Shown here: in pieces, positions 57,601-62,553 of the stretch
Numbering within the stretch: position 1 is the first letter of the stretch
Layout of the letters: the number at the start of each line of letters is the position of its first letter
Assembly: GCA_963932465.1 (NCBI GenBank)
Contig: OZ010798.1
Span: forward strand, 22,268,918-22,332,917
From: Maratus speciosus
Taxonomy: Eukaryota > Arthropoda > Arachnida > Araneae > Salticidae
Direction: 5' to 3'
DNA length: 64,000 bases
Made by a program: the position numbers and the translations under genes
The notes under the pieces: generated by a model
Seen by the model: only the letters and a program-made list of their open reading frames with translations
What the model was told of the DNA's origin: nothing
Databases searched by the model: none

Positions 57601-59176
57601 TTTTTGGACCTCGTGGATGACCAGTAATGGTCGTACTTATAGTCTTAAACCAGTTTTACTGCAGAATTATATGGTATTTCTTTTGTCAAGTTCAATGTTG
57701 TTCTAATTTAATTTACTTATAATTCATTAAAACATTCAAAATTAATGTTTTTTTATTTATCATGCATAAAAATTGCACTTTTTCTTTTCCTTCATTGTTA
57801 CTAAACACAAGAATTATTTTCTTTGGAAATGTCATAGTTAAGTTCTAAAGTTCACCAATGGCCTGATACAAGGCTTTATCTAAAAATGAATAAACCATGG
57901 CAGTATAAAGAAATTATGACAAGCTGTTGTATTAAGGGGTCAATGGTGACTTTGATAAGGAGAAAAAAAAAAAAAAAAATTCAATGAAATAAAATCAATT
58001 ATTTAAATTTTCCTTTGATAGATTACATGGGTTCACTGTAAATCGGTCTGAACGTGATTTCAAATCCAATCAAGTTTTTAACTACTTTTAAGCAGTTTTA
58101 AAATCTCACATATAACAAATGATTAAAATGTCCGGTACGAACTAATTTTCCACCAATCCCTTTTGTATTTCTGACGCACATTGATTTTTCAAATAAATGG
58201 GCCATTCATTTATAAAAAAAAAAAGATTAAATACCAAAGCTGTAGTCATTAAACATAATATTAAGAGAAAATCTAAACAAACTTACCCAATGTGTGTAAA
58301 AAAAAAAAGCTATAATTTTAGTAGTAATTGATCTAAACAAATGCAGAGATTTGTATATTTCTAAAATTTGAATGCATATTAAAATCGTCATTTTAAAAGT
58401 GCATGGATCACTTTTAAATCTAAACTTTTTATATATTTTCTTTAATTTGGTATGAAATATTCATGTTATTCATCTTAGGGTTAAGTGATAGACATTTTAA
58501 TATTGTTGTCAAAACTCATTTTTTAGTAAAACTATCCTCAACTAGAAATATTAGCTTTATTTATTGGGGAAAATTTACTTACTAAATAATTACTAGTTGG
58601 AAATACAAATGCTGAAAATTGGATGGTTTCACAGCTATATTGAAATTACAACAAAGACTATTCAAAATTGGATATTTTGATGCTTAAAAAGGTTTATTTA
58701 CCTGAAATAATTACAAAAATGTATTAAAATTTTAATAGAAAAAGCATGTTTTTTTTTTTTTTTTTTTCTTTTGAGTCATGTCAAGAAAACTAAATATGTT
58801 GAAAATACCGTTATAATACTTTATAAAAGTGGTGTTAATAAATGACAAAATAAAAAATCATTGTCTTGAATTTTGTTTTTAAATAATAAAAGTAATAATA
58901 CTTGTAGTAATAAAATGTATTAAAAAAAAACTGAATAGGCTCTTTTGTCAAAAATACACTGTAATCAAACGGATTTTTTTACCATATGTCAAATAATTAT
59001 TTCTTTTTTTAAACAAGAACATTACAGAGTTAGTAAATCATTTGAACATTTTAATATATTTGTTTTAATGACATCTTTGTTTTTGTTTTTCCTTTCAGTC
59101 TTGCAGATAAAGGTGTATCATATCAGCGAGACTCATTTTTTAATAAGAAGCAAGAAGAAAATATGCAGAGACCTGA
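18635..59176 (+). CDS. ArfGAP1: ArfGAP1, ADP-ribosylation factor GTPase-activating protein 1 (spliced, 3' part outside window)
   Basis: Gene-level entry covering five exons and four introns. ArfGAP1 stimulates GTP hydrolysis on Arf1 at Golgi membranes and so drives COPI coat cycling. The exons join to about 201 residues. Seen directly: the N-terminus MASPRTR, a CX2CX16CX2C zinc finger (Cys22, Cys25, Cys42, Cys45), the segment [16 protein letters not shown], the catalytic arginine finger at Arg50, and FVRS-V-MDKWKD-ELEKMK-GGN after it. These match the ArfGAP1 type rather than the ArfGAP2/3 or ACAP types. All splice phases agree. The lipid-packing ALPS motifs and the C-terminus are not in the window. 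Exon base composition is clearly less AT-rich than the introns, and no stop or frameshift is seen, so the gene looks intact. Confidence 0.95.
18695..19394. other. ArfGAP1 intron 1, proximal part
   Basis: The donor GTAAGT opens intron 1 (18695-22250). CAGTGGTCTGTCCAGACTTT at 19019 looks like a hAT end and is followed by three loose repeats of GGTCCTGTTTT/TTTTGTGAA (19045, 19330, 19375); the other end was not found. Confidence 0.5.
19977..21090. mobile_element. GGGTTTCGTTCATCTGACGAAACCC element
   Basis: The right edge is fixed by comparison with the uninterrupted family A copies; the left begins AGGGTTTCGTTCATCTGACG, a short palindrome, and the right contains AACGAAACCCTCTGTGCGAT. Inside is a ~137-bp duplication (the phrase ACTTGAAATTTTGCATACTT and following at about 20068 and 20206) and a TTAA element at 20319-20734. 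Class not determined. Confidence 0.6.
20319..20734. mobile_element. TTAA-targeting miniature element (GGGTGTATTC ends)
   Basis: GGGTGTATTCCGAT...GAATACACCC flanked by TTAA (20315-20318, 20735-20738). 416 bp. The surrounding sequence GTATTTTAA / GCAATTTTTCTAACC reads through as a single GTATTATAAGCTTTTTTCTCTAAC in the upstream duplicate of the host element (20166-20190), which acts as an empty site. Confidence 0.82.
21302..21430 (+). pseudogene. hAT transposase C-terminal dimerisation segment (remnant)
   Basis: Reads [20 protein letters not shown], then [20 protein letters not shown] in the same frame. This is the hAT C-terminal dimerisation signature ([28 protein letters not shown]). Nothing upstream of it survives, because internal family A sequence directly precedes it. 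It identifies family A as hAT. Confidence 0.9.
21481..22250. other. ArfGAP1 intron 1, distal part
   Basis: AT-rich with a (CT)n tract at 21558-21580 and a T-run. Ends in the exon 2 acceptor. No gene or element end recognised. Confidence 0.55.
22251..22360 (+). CDS. ArfGAP1: ArfGAP1 coding exon 2 (zinc finger)
   Basis: The acceptor TTTTCAG ends at 22250 and the donor GTGAAA starts at 22361. The 110 bases encode residues 21-56 plus the first two bases of Ser57. This exon holds the whole zinc-binding core: CFEC (Cys22/25), then ICLEC (Cys42/45), and HRGLG with the arginine finger Arg50. It enters at phase 0 and leaves at phase 2, which fits the exons on either side. Confidence 0.96.
22739..22999. 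mobile_element. piggyBac-type miniature element
   Basis: CCCTCCGAGCGTCTTG at the left and CCCTCTAAGTGTTTGG at the right (read inward), flanked by TTAA at 22735-22738 and 23000-23003. CCC-starting ends at TTAA are the hallmark of piggyBac-type elements. 261 bp, no coding potential. Located in ArfGAP1 intron 2. Confidence 0.82.
23184..23560. mobile_element. Fragment related to the CCGTAATATCCCATTAATCC element
   Basis: Begins CCGTAAAATCCCATTAATCT and contains AGCACCCCCCTCCCACTTTG and a TCGATTCATGTCATCGGAC block, echoing the left end and the GC-richer blocks of 10043-10833. The matching right end is missing. The ORF at 23303-23503 is not protein-like. Confidence 0.45.
23688..23876. mobile_element. 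Small hAT-like miniature element, copy 2
   Basis: CAGTGGTGCAGTCG...CACTACATCCCTG flanked by ATAATAAT (23680-23687 and 23877-23884). The interior has GAGGGTATACG repeated five times in direct or inverted form. 189 bp. The duplication lies in simple sequence, so it alone is weak; the copy at 18182 supports the ends. Confidence 0.72.
23885..24512. other. ArfGAP1 intron 2, unremarkable sequence
   Basis: AT-rich with a (TAT/TTA)n tract near 24005-24035. No features recognised. Confidence 0.5.
24513..24857. mobile_element. Tigger-like miniature element with nested TTAA element
   Basis: Inverted ends CAGTAGATTTCATTTAATTG and CAGTAGAGATCTTAGTTATT, preceded by TA (24511-24512); the right flank is TG, one change from TA. 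It contains a (CA)n tract and the nested element at 24650-24805. Confidence 0.65.
24650..24805. mobile_element. TTAA-flanked miniature element
   Basis: TGGACTTTACCCATGTGACG at the left and TGGACTTTACCCACGAATGG at the right, read inward, with TTAA on both sides (24646-24649, 24806-24809). 156 bp and noticeably GC-richer than its surroundings. Confidence 0.75.
24858..25097. other. Intron sequence without recognised features
   Basis: AT-rich filler preceding the tRNA-like sequence. Confidence 0.4.
25098..25181 (+). tRNA. tRNA-like sequence (tRNA pseudogene or SINE head)
   Basis: 84 bases that fold partly as a tRNA: perfect 7-bp acceptor stem GCCAGTT/AACTGGC, a D stem TGC/GCA around AGTGGTCAAAA, an A-box match TAGTGCAGTGG, a TCAG/CTGA stem in the anticodon position, a possible variable-arm stem TTCT/AGAA, and a B-box match GGTTCGACC. 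The anticodon loop is too long (11), the T arm is short, and three bases intervene before the acceptor strand. A functional tRNA is unlikely. Its length and variable arm recall a Ser/Leu-type tRNA. Confidence 0.4.
25182..25478. other. Intron sequence, possibly the body of a SINE
   Basis: AT-rich and with no diagnostic tail. It ends in (TG)n next to the following element. Confidence 0.35.
25479..26745. mobile_element. Array-carrying element with (C)AGACCTGCCAAC ends
   Basis: GAGACCTGCCAACTGCTACG at the left and CAGACCTGCCAACCTTTGAA at the right, read inward. The target duplication is obscured by a (TG)n tract on the left. Inside are short inverted ACTACGATTTT motifs, a (GT)n-poly-G tract (25888-25922) and a ~30-bp tandem array (25985-26480). 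Same architecture as 5439-6906 and 47765-48931. Confidence 0.62.
25985..26480. repeat. Tandem array of ~30-bp GTCAAAGGATCG-type units
   Basis: About 15 units such as AATTTCGTCAAAGGATCATG plus an A-run, in + orientation. The reverse-strand open frame at 25852-26208 arises from this array and is not a gene. Confidence 0.88.
26746..28002. other. ArfGAP1 intron 2, AT-rich sequence
   Basis: No gene or element end recognised. Contains CACCATCTATCGCC at 27187, a short phrase that recurs loosely inverted at 44637. Confidence 0.5.
28011..28274. mobile_element. GGTACTWCTTAG miniature element, copy B (intact)
   Basis: Inverted ends GGTACTTCTTAGTTATCCCG / GGTACTTCTTAGTTATCCCA with perfect 8-bp TSD AAAAATTC at 28003-28010 and 28275-28282. 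264 bp. It has an internal duplication of AATTGTAAGATTAAATGCCA (28053 and 28088). The 8-bp TSD points to hAT mobilisation. It lies about 490 bp upstream of ArfGAP1 exon 3. Confidence 0.9.
28283..28761. other. ArfGAP1 intron 2, end
   Basis: AT-rich, with a C/T-rich run leading to the exon 3 acceptor. No other feature seen. Confidence 0.5.
28762..28933 (+). CDS. ArfGAP1: ArfGAP1 coding exon 3 (end of the GAP domain)
   Basis: The acceptor TTTTTTGCAG ends at 28761; the first base completes Ser57 and 57 codons follow (residues 58-114), ending AALYRDK before the donor [25 protein letters not shown] is highly characteristic of the ArfGAP1 family and contributes to the Arf-contact face. The Met at 28781 that opens the longest uninterrupted frame is internal and is not a start. 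Confidence 0.96.
28970..29387. mobile_element. TTAA-targeting miniature element (GGCTGTTCTCAA ends)
   Basis: GGCTGTTCTCAACTG...TTGAGAACAGCC flanked by TTAA (28966-28969 and 29388-29391). 418 bp, nearly the same length as the element at 20319. It starts only 37 bp after the exon 3 donor. Confidence 0.85.
29870..30422. repeat. Diverged tandem repeat, ~160-bp units (left part)
   Basis: Loose repeats of a unit containing a C-rich tract, ACAAAATTTAAAGTCTTTAAA and AATAATCATCTA, at about 30010, 30180 and 30340. The series resumes after the foldback element at 32070-32350, so the foldback inserted into the array. Confidence 0.5.
30424..32061. mobile_element. Foldback element with ~320-bp inverted arms
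   Basis: The left arm (30424-about 30756) is matched by the reverse complement of about 31735-32061. Each arm contains, reading outward, a TATA-box-like GGGTATATAAGGCAGCGCG, a T-run, CACTGAAGAAGAATCTCGCT, AGATTCGAAACAGCTG and a terminal GCTTTTTAAT. About 1 kb of unrelated spacer includes a GC-rich patch (31138-31185). No coding function was found; the 124-residue reverse frame at 31320-31694 has no recognisable domain. Alternatives: solo inverted terminal repeats of a retroelement of Penelope or DIRS type. Confidence 0.75.
32070..32350. repeat. Diverged tandem repeat, right part
   Basis: Continues the unit series of 29870-30422 (C-rich tract, AATTTAAAGACCTTTAAACT, AATAATCAGTCATCTG) after the foldback insertion. 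Confidence 0.45.
32367..33827 (+). mobile_element. Tc1-type transposon (full length, inactive)
   Basis: Inverted ends CACTGCTCAAAACAATTAAA, identical over at least 27 bp, with TA on both sides (32365-32366, 33828-33829). 1461 bp, with one transposase frame broken by a single frameshift. Long intact ends and only one lesion make it one of the youngest insertions here. Confidence 0.96.
32617..33589 (+). pseudogene. Tc1-family transposase, frameshifted
   Basis: Opens with [20 protein letters not shown]; residues 20-45 form a helix-turn-helix ([20 protein letters not shown]), followed by a second DNA-binding helical region with the basic [10 protein letters not shown] linker. Catalytic residues: first Asp in [10 protein letters not shown], second in [10 protein letters not shown]. 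Between NPI (33391-33393) and VWD (from 33401) there are 7 bases where the family has 6, so the third catalytic residue (Glu, 34 residues after the second Asp) falls exactly at the lesion and the frame changes. The C-terminal part then reads on in the +1 frame to a stop at 33587-33589. Inactive as it stands; a conceptual ORF of 299 codons stops at 33516. Confidence 0.95.
33879..34668. mobile_element. Tigger-like miniature element (CAGTAGAACCCCGTTAT ends)
   Basis: Inverted ends CAGTAGAACCCCGTTATTCT and CAGTTAAACCCCGCTTATGC, with TA on both sides (33877-33878, 34669-34670). 790 bp, non-coding. Both sides of it resemble each other (TGTATTTGAACTGTAACTGG at about 33836 and TGTATTTAAACTATAACTGG at about 34673), so it sits between two copies of a short tandem duplication. 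Confidence 0.8.
35133..36175 (+). pseudogene. Tc1/mariner-type transposase, multiply disrupted
   Basis: Starts [20 protein letters not shown]. In-frame stops at 35238, 35301, 35529 and 35571, then a net +2 frameshift around the G-run at 35712. Conserved pieces: IFSDESIF (first Asp), [10 protein letters not shown] (second Asp) and [12 protein letters not shown] with the Glu 34 residues later. The last 154 codons are uninterrupted to the stop at 36173-36175. It differs from the element at 32367 and belongs to a separate lineage. Confidence 0.93.
36286..36465. repeat. 91-bp tandem duplication
   Basis: TTTGTAAATGTTAAAATCTT and the following ~70 bases occur twice with a 91-bp spacing (36295 and 36386), nearly identical. 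Inside the 3' part of the transposon at 34772. Confidence 0.9.
36537..37102. other. Intron 3 sequence without a gene
   Basis: AT-rich; contains the phrase GCTTTAAATCTAAAATTTGG at 37061, which recurs loosely at 38410 and 38965 (see the 38308 entry). Confidence 0.5.
37111..38299 (+). mobile_element. Internally deleted hAT element, family C
   Basis: Perfect TSD GTAAATAC at 37103-37110 and 38300-38307. Ends TAGTGGTGTACCGAGTAGTA and TAGAGCCGTACCGAGTACTC. Both termini are packed with CCGAGTA/TACTCGG motifs. 1189 bp. It retains the C-terminal dimerisation segment of its transposase (37726-37887). Confidence 0.95.
37726..37887 (+). pseudogene. hAT transposase dimerisation segment
   Basis: Reads [20 protein letters not shown], then [20 protein letters not shown] and [12 protein letters not shown]. 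This is the hAT C-terminal dimerisation signature. Just upstream [17 protein letters not shown] is readable in another frame; a G/A-run at 37694-37708 holds the frameshift. The rest of the transposase is deleted. Confidence 0.92.
38308..39302. other. Intron 3 sequence with a loosely repeated phrase
   Basis: The phrase GGCTTAAAACCTGAAATTTG-ACATGG (38409) has relatives at 38965 and, left of the hAT insertion, at 37060. This suggests an old tandem repeat of roughly 550 bp units or two dispersed copies. No gene seen. Confidence 0.45.
40060..40950 (+). mobile_element. pogo/Tigger-type element, internally deleted
   Basis: Inverted ends CAGTCGGACCTCTATTTAAC (perfect) with TA at 40058-40059 and 40951-40952. 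891 bp. The ATTTAACGAA signature of the ends is typical of Tigger. It keeps the N-terminal DNA-binding part of the transposase (40508-40646). Confidence 0.95.
40508..40646 (+). pseudogene. Tigger transposase N-terminal CENP-B-type helix-turn-helix (remnant)
   Basis: [12 protein letters not shown] in one frame, a +1 shift in an A-run at 40535-40545, then [20 protein letters not shown] and [12 protein letters not shown] before a stop at 40644-40646. This is the CENP-B/psq-type HTH found at the start of pogo-group transposases. The catalytic part is deleted. Confidence 0.88.
41702..42130. other. Intron 3 sequence without a gene
   Basis: The short open frame at 41701-41913 has no recognisable domain. 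Nothing else seen. Confidence 0.5.
42135..43473. mobile_element. TTAA-type element (GGTTGTTCT ends) containing a long palindrome
   Basis: GGTTGTTCTTAAAAAATACC at the left and GGTTGTTCTGAAAAAATATC at the right, read inward; flanks TTAA (42131-42134) and TTAG (43474-43477, one change). The interior at 43170-43260 resembles the element at 20319 (TTTTTGATAAA-GCAG ... GTCAAAGTT). Related by its ends to 28970-29387. Confidence 0.7.
42318..42815. repeat. Long palindrome (foldback), arms ~215-265 bp
   Basis: The left arm (about 42318-42586) is inverted in about 42597-42815; only about 10 bases separate the arms. Landmarks: TTTACCATTTATATACCATT outermost, TTTTAAAACAACTTT, ACGACAAGAACATTTTCA and GCATTTAGAAAGTACAACTG near the centre. 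The left arm has about 50 extra bases (42380-42440). Each arm contains CTGATGATGC....GTGAAAA. No target duplication found. Confidence 0.88.
43491..44040 (+). mobile_element. Deleted mariner element
   Basis: Inverted ends TTGGGTATATGCAAAAGTAA and TTGAGCATATGCAAAAGTAA with TA at 43489-43490 and 44041-44042. 550 bp; only the N-terminal DNA-binding part of the transposase remains (43669-43985). It ends 81 bp before ArfGAP1 exon 4. Confidence 0.93.
43669..43985 (+). pseudogene. mariner transposase N-terminal remnant
   Basis: Begins [15 protein letters not shown]; then [20 protein letters not shown] and [20 protein letters not shown], the first mariner helix-turn-helix. After a frameshift [20 protein letters not shown] and [13 protein letters not shown] supply the second. 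An in-frame stop and the missing catalytic domain make it dead. Confidence 0.92.
44122..44303 (+). CDS. ArfGAP1: ArfGAP1 coding exon 4 (Ser-rich linker)
   Basis: The acceptor TTTTTTAG ends at 44121 and the donor GTAAGT starts at 44304. Sixty codons (residues 115-174) plus two bases follow at phase 0. They read [20 protein letters not shown], aligning with the GREWSLESSPAQNW stretch of vertebrate ArfGAP1, then a serine run and an Asn/Tyr/Asp-rich segment. It is a low-complexity linker after the GAP domain. A second AG at 44125-44126 would shift the frame and is less likely. The nearest transposon, a mariner, ends only 80 bp upstream of the acceptor. Confidence 0.9.
44304..45525. other. ArfGAP1 intron 4, proximal part
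   Basis: No gene. At 45330-45430 the phrase GTCTGTCAGCATGTCTGTGT then AGAAACTTGAAATTCGGTGT belongs to a dispersed repeat type also seen near 20020-20090. Confidence 0.5.
46350..46797. repeat. Three tandem units of 146 bp
   Basis: The phrase CACCTGTTGG recurs at 46496, 46642 and 46788 (and as CACCGGTT at 46352), 146 bp apart; each unit also holds ACTGAATCTGAAGTTTGATA and GCGGAAATCGTG. Located between the left arm and the transposase remnant of the large element. Confidence 0.88.
47765..48931. mobile_element. hAT-like element with 5-bp TSD carrying a ~30-bp tandem array
   Basis: CAGGGCTTGAAATAAA at the left and CAGGTGTGGAATTTCAGGGC at the right, read inward, with TAAAG on both sides (47760-47764, 48932-48936). 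The right end has the CGGGATTCGAGCC block. The interior is mostly the array at 47985-48780. Ends and TSD length agree with 5439-6906. Confidence 0.74.
47985..48780. repeat. Tandem array of ~30-bp units (reverse orientation)
   Basis: About 25 units of the form TTTTTGCGATCCTTTGACGA plus AATTCGCG, most regular at 47990-48440. On the minus strand three frames give Lys/Asn-rich repeated peptides such as NFVKGSRKN, which are repeat artefacts. Largest of the four arrays of this unit. Confidence 0.92.
49700..50410. repeat. Foldback with internal tandem repeats containing GACACGTGTC
   Basis: Arms of about 140 bp (49705-49845 inverted at 50272-50410; GAGGCACCCTGAAAATTTGT and AATCGAATGTCTGGCTGAAG are landmarks). 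Between them are three to four tandem units of 123-142 bp, each with AGACACGTGTCAAGTGCCAT, ACCCAAAAAAGGTATTTGAG and TTATGCTTAGAAAAAAATAT. The palindrome GACACGTGTC occurs at 49844, 49986, 50123 and 50246. Nested in the GGGGAGACC element. Overlapping open frames here are repeat artefacts. Confidence 0.88.
50690..51127. other. Probable further insertion in the transposase-like gene, ending in a hAT-like terminus
   Basis: Interrupts the transposase between about 50685 and 51128. The right edge reads ATATCGATATTTGGTCAGCG ... ATATTGCCCAGCACTAG, which has the form of a hAT end (TAGTGCTGGGCAATATC). No left partner or TSD was found. Opposing open frames at 50623-50989 have no recognisable domain. Confidence 0.45.
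52051..53068. mobile_element. Tigger-like miniature element, CTGTCTAAGGCGGA family, copy 2
   Basis: CAGTAAATTCTGTCTAAGGT at the left and CAGTAAACTCTGTCTAAGAC at the right. The right flank is TA; the left is TT. The uninterrupted paralogous site is in the other arm of the host element (AAAGAAATATCAACATT in inverted orientation near 46040), showing that the left TA has mutated. Carries a poly-G tract at 52970-52981. Confidence 0.88.
53911..54060. mobile_element. GGTACTWCTTAG miniature element, copy C (left part)
   Basis: GGTACTACTCGATTATCCCG followed by AAACTATAAGATTAAATGCC and AATAATGGC matches copies A and B; the right half is not recognisable. Confidence 0.65.
54061..54508. other. Intron 4 sequence without a gene
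   Basis: Contains GCCAACTTGGCGGTATCTCT at 54110, a loose echo of the GGCGAAATTGGTCG end of the miniature family, and a poly-C tract at 54382-54398. Nothing else seen. Confidence 0.45.
54509..55460. repeat. Dispersed repeat Z, copy 2 (uninterrupted, reverse orientation)
   Basis: Runs from TAGGTAGATTTCGTAAGAAA to GCCCGAGCCGGCAGGGA and aligns in reverse with 7201-9233. It lacks the family A hAT insertion. A (TA)n/(TATG)n tract at 54637-54675 corresponds to that at about 9090. Confidence 0.8.
55464..56940. repeat. Tandem duplication of a ~345-bp unit, first copy interrupted
   Basis: Unit 1 (55464-55699 plus 56515-about 56605) and unit 2 (about 56606-56940) share AAATCTSTGTGCTTGAACT, GATGTTACAARTTTAAAA, CATTGTCAGG and AAATGGGAGAGYCTATGATT in the same order. 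A third, partial copy is inverted at 56965-57175. Confidence 0.85.
55700..56512. mobile_element. Tigger-like miniature element (CAGTGAATTACGTTTAACAC ends)
   Basis: CAGTGAATTACGTTTAACAC and CAGTGAAATACGCTTAACAC with TA at 55698-55699 and 56513-56514. 813 bp. Empty site: unit 2 of the host tandem repeat reads straight through (TTTTAAATACATACATCACT). Non-coding. Confidence 0.9.
56965..57175. repeat. Inverted partial copy of the ~345-bp unit
   Basis: AGAATTATAGGCTCTCCCAT, GAATGGCAATTAATGAAAGT and CCGATAGTACTAGGAAATTT are reverse complements of the corresponding parts of unit 2, with an extra short tandem (TCCCATTTCAAAGTG) in it. Confidence 0.85.
57270..57690. other. GC-richer block between two imperfect direct repeats
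   Basis: ACTGCAGAATTACACGGTAT at 57275 and ACTGCAGAATTATATGGTAT at 57657 flank a block (57380-57640) markedly less AT-rich than its surroundings. The + frame at 57449-57706 has no recognisable domain. It may be an insertion with a duplicated flank, or a relic of a tandem repeat. Confidence 0.5.
57700..59098. other. ArfGAP1 intron 4, distal part
   Basis: AT-rich with A/T homopolymers; ends in TTTTTCCTTTCAG before exon 5. No element ends recognised. Confidence 0.55.
59099..59176 (+). CDS. ArfGAP1: ArfGAP1 coding exon 5
   Basis: The acceptor TTTCAG ends at 59098 and the donor GTAACT starts at 59177. The first base completes Asn175, 25 codons follow ([20 protein letters not shown], then NMQRP) and two bases GA remain. 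[15 protein letters not shown] resembles the conserved DFFxxxQxxNxxRPDxLPPSQGGKYxGFG segment of the family, so the next, unseen exon should continue with the DxLPPSQGG part. Phase 2 in and phase 2 out agree with exon 4. Confidence 0.88.
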
Positions 59177-60085
59177 GTAACTATTTCTTTTTATTTCATC
59201 TATGTTATTTTTGATTTATTTTATCATTAAATATGTTTATTTATTTCTTTTTTCAACTTCTATCATAAGAACTGTATTCTTGATCTGAGCTATCTTTTTT
59301 TTTGTTGTTGTTAAGGGCACTGACTCTTCACTCACTTCAAAACACCCGTTCATTATGTTAAACCACGGCCAAACTCGATTGCCTGCCTTATACAGCCTTC
59401 ACAATTTCCCTTAGTTTCAGAATCATTTATGTTCTACTCTCTACGGCAGATGGCGGGAATACAAACTGTAAATAGATTTTCTCTACTGTAAATAAAGCTT
59501 ATTAAATGTTACTTTTACATATAAAAATACGAAAAACCTCGTTCTATATGCGTTATAAAAGATTTATATTATATGTATACTTTCCCTCGGCATCCTTTAT
59601 ACTACAAACAGGAAAAACTAAAAGATTTAGAGATAAATAAATGCAATGCTTTAAGCAATTAAAAATATTTTAATTAACACTCTACTATAACATCAAAAAC
59701 AAAAATTATAAGTAAATTTTTACTTTTATTTACATTTAAATTCTTGATTATTTGAAACATTGAGAATTCTGACTGTAAAATACACAGTAAACATTTTTTT
59801 AAATGATATTTATTAGTTTCAAAATAGAAAATTAACCAAAACTTTTTCAAAAAACCAAACTCTACTCAAATCAGGATAACTTTTTTAAACATTTAATTAT
59901 TTTTACACCATACTTCGGATGGAAAATATAGGTGTATAAAGTTGAATGCGGGCAATTGTTTCAATAATTTTAAACATTGGAGGTACAGAAGATGAAGTGT
60001 ATTAGGAAATATAAAAATAATTATTATAGATATTATGTTTAGGAAAAAAATAAAATAATTTTATTTTAAGGGAAATTGTAAAATC
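59177..60085. other. Downstream of exon 5 (intron 5, or part of it)
   Basis: AT-rich. CCACGGCCAAACTCGAT at about 59364 is inverted at about 62540, suggesting one or more elements between them, but no target duplication was found. No further ArfGAP1 exon is recognisable. Confidence 0.5.
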
Positions 60086-60900
60086 AAATATTCGAATTCT
60101 GGACAGTCACAGTATAAAAAATATAACTTTTTTTTTTTTTTTTTTTTTAAATATCTACACTATATTCAGTACATCGATTATTTTGCACGATTCTTAATTA
60201 TTTAAAAAATATAGATATATGTATTTTGCAAACAATTTTCAATAATTTTGGCCATTATATGTGTTGATGTGAAATATGCATGCATATAGAAAAATAACAA
60301 ACTTGCATATAAAATTAAATATTTTAACTCTGGACAGTCATTGTATTAAAATATGATAAAAATATATTTACATGTTTCATAATATAAACAAAGTAAGCAA
60401 ACCTTTTCGCTAATATCCGGCAAGAAATCATATCATTTAATTTTTTTTTTTTTTTTTAAGTGGAAACTTACACGACTCTTAATTATTTTAAAAATATAGA
60501 TATTTGTACTTTGCAAACAATTTTCAATAAATTTGGCATTTGCCATTATATGTTGATTGAAATTACAAGCATGTAGATATAGAAAATCAACACACGTACA
60601 TATAAAATTAAATATTTTAACTTTGGACACTCATGGTATTTAAGTATACGATAAAAATATATTTACATGCTTCATAGTATCAACAAAATAATCAAGCCTT
60701 TTCGCCAATATCCGGCAATCAAATTATATGGATTTTTTTTTTTTTTTTTCCAAAACATGGATATTTACGTAATTCTTAATTATTAACAAAAAATATATAT
60801 CTGTACGTTGTGGGTGGTGATCATGAAATACAAGGAAACAAAATAAATAAATAAATAAATAATAATTTTTACAGGTTTCATTATTTACAGAATCAATAAG
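60086..60900. repeat. Tandem repeat, ~295-bp units
   Basis: AAATATTTTAACTCTGGACAGTCA at 60319 and its near copies at about 60614 and 60088; each is followed by ATATTTACATG-TTCATA, CCTTTTCGCYAATATCCGGC, a T-run and TCTTAATTATT. Two clear units and two partial ones, degraded at the borders. Ends in (AATA)n at 60840-60865. Confidence 0.8.
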
Positions 60901-62549
60901 TCGTTTTTTTTCTTCTTTTTATATTATATACTCCATTCATCCCAGAATAGCTTTTGCAGAAGGTTTAGAACACTGGTTAGAAATTACAGAATATTTTTTT
61001 CAGAATTTAAAAATATTAATTCGTAAATCTATTTACTCGTATAAATAAATGTAGCTGTAGGTATATGCACGTTCAATTTCTTGATTATATTTCAAACATT
61101 GAGAATTTTTACAATACTAGGGGGCTCTGCCCCCTACGAGCTACGCTCGTCAACCCCCGTTCAGACACCGCAGACTCTAACAGCACGCTAATTTGATCGC
61201 CTTTAAAAAGATTTCGGAAGATTGAATTATAATTTGAATCTGACAATTATAATCTGACGTAATTTTCACCAAACTTTCTCTTTTTAATATTCACGTCAAA
61301 ATACTTTTGTTAGAAATGAAATATTATGATCATCTTAAAATGTCAAGTAAATGTCTCGCGCAATTTTTTAATTAAAACTGTTTTGCAATATTATTTTTTG
61401 TTCATTTTACGTAATAAGTGTAATATGACGTAAATTCTCCTATTTAGGATTTCTAACGCATGTTACTGAATTTATTATTTTACAATATTCTTTCTCATTT
61501 AAAATTCACGTGTAACTATAGTTTTCATGACGTAATTTTCAATGAGTTCCTGCTTTTTATATTTTTTGTTTATAATAGTCACGTGTAAAATAAATTTTTA
61601 ATTTGAAGCAAACATTATTGCTTGCGCTGTTAGTACAGTTGGCAACAGTTTAAATTAATACAATTTTCTAAAATGTGTAAAAAAATATCTCTCGAAATGC
61701 TGAAAATTTGAATTTAAAATAGAAATAAAACCTCGAAAAATTATTCAAATTAAAAAACTAACTACAATCTGCACACCGGGAAATTCTGACGCATAAAATG
61801 ATCTAAAAATGATTAAATTCCTATGTACAGTTTTTGCTCCTATAAAACTTTTTTAATGGAACGATTTTGTCCAACTTTGGCATTAAATATGTCTTAAAAT
61901 AATTCTTCGATTTGAAAACTGTCTGCATCAGCGTGTTTATCAAACAATTTTCTATAATACTACCGATTTTCATATTTTTGTATGCAACAGTTTTTTTAAT
62001 ATTAACGAAGAAAGACCTCCGGTCACAAAAAATTCAAAACCGGCGGCGGTGACAGCGGTAGTTACTTTTTTTTAGAATAGAGAGAAAATATACAATAAAA
62101 ATTACAAAATTAAAATTAAGTAAACTTTAAAAATTTTCTTGTTAAAGAATTCTTATATGAAGATGAATTTGCCTTATTTGTAAAGTTCTTTGCCATATTT
62201 TTTTAAATAATGGGCAAAAATTTTGCACATATTGATGTTAAAGAGCATATATTTATTATATGCTCGTTTAAGTCACATTCCCACAAAGGATATTTTATTA
62301 GTCTCGGATATATCAATTCATAACTATATGGAACACAGCAATGAACCATTTTTTAATAAGTAAAGAAATCAAAAATCGCACTTTCATTCAAGTTATACCT
62401 AAAAGAAACAAGAGTAGAGTAATAAGAGTAGAGAAAGATAAGGAAATTCTCCAAAGCGCCCCCTACAATTCTCCGGAGCGAAAGTATGATTCCCCGAAAA
62501 CAAAGGGATTTCGACTGTTTGTTACGGCCCTATAAGGGATCGAGTTTGG
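60901..62549. other. AT-rich sequence with a GC-rich hairpin
   Basis: A GC-rich patch at 61119-61150 (GGGGGCTCTGCCCCC then TACGAGCTACGCTCGT) contains two adjacent hairpins in otherwise AT-rich DNA, as seen at the ends of many arthropod repeats. No gene recognised. Confidence 0.5.
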
Positions 62550-62553
62550 CCGT

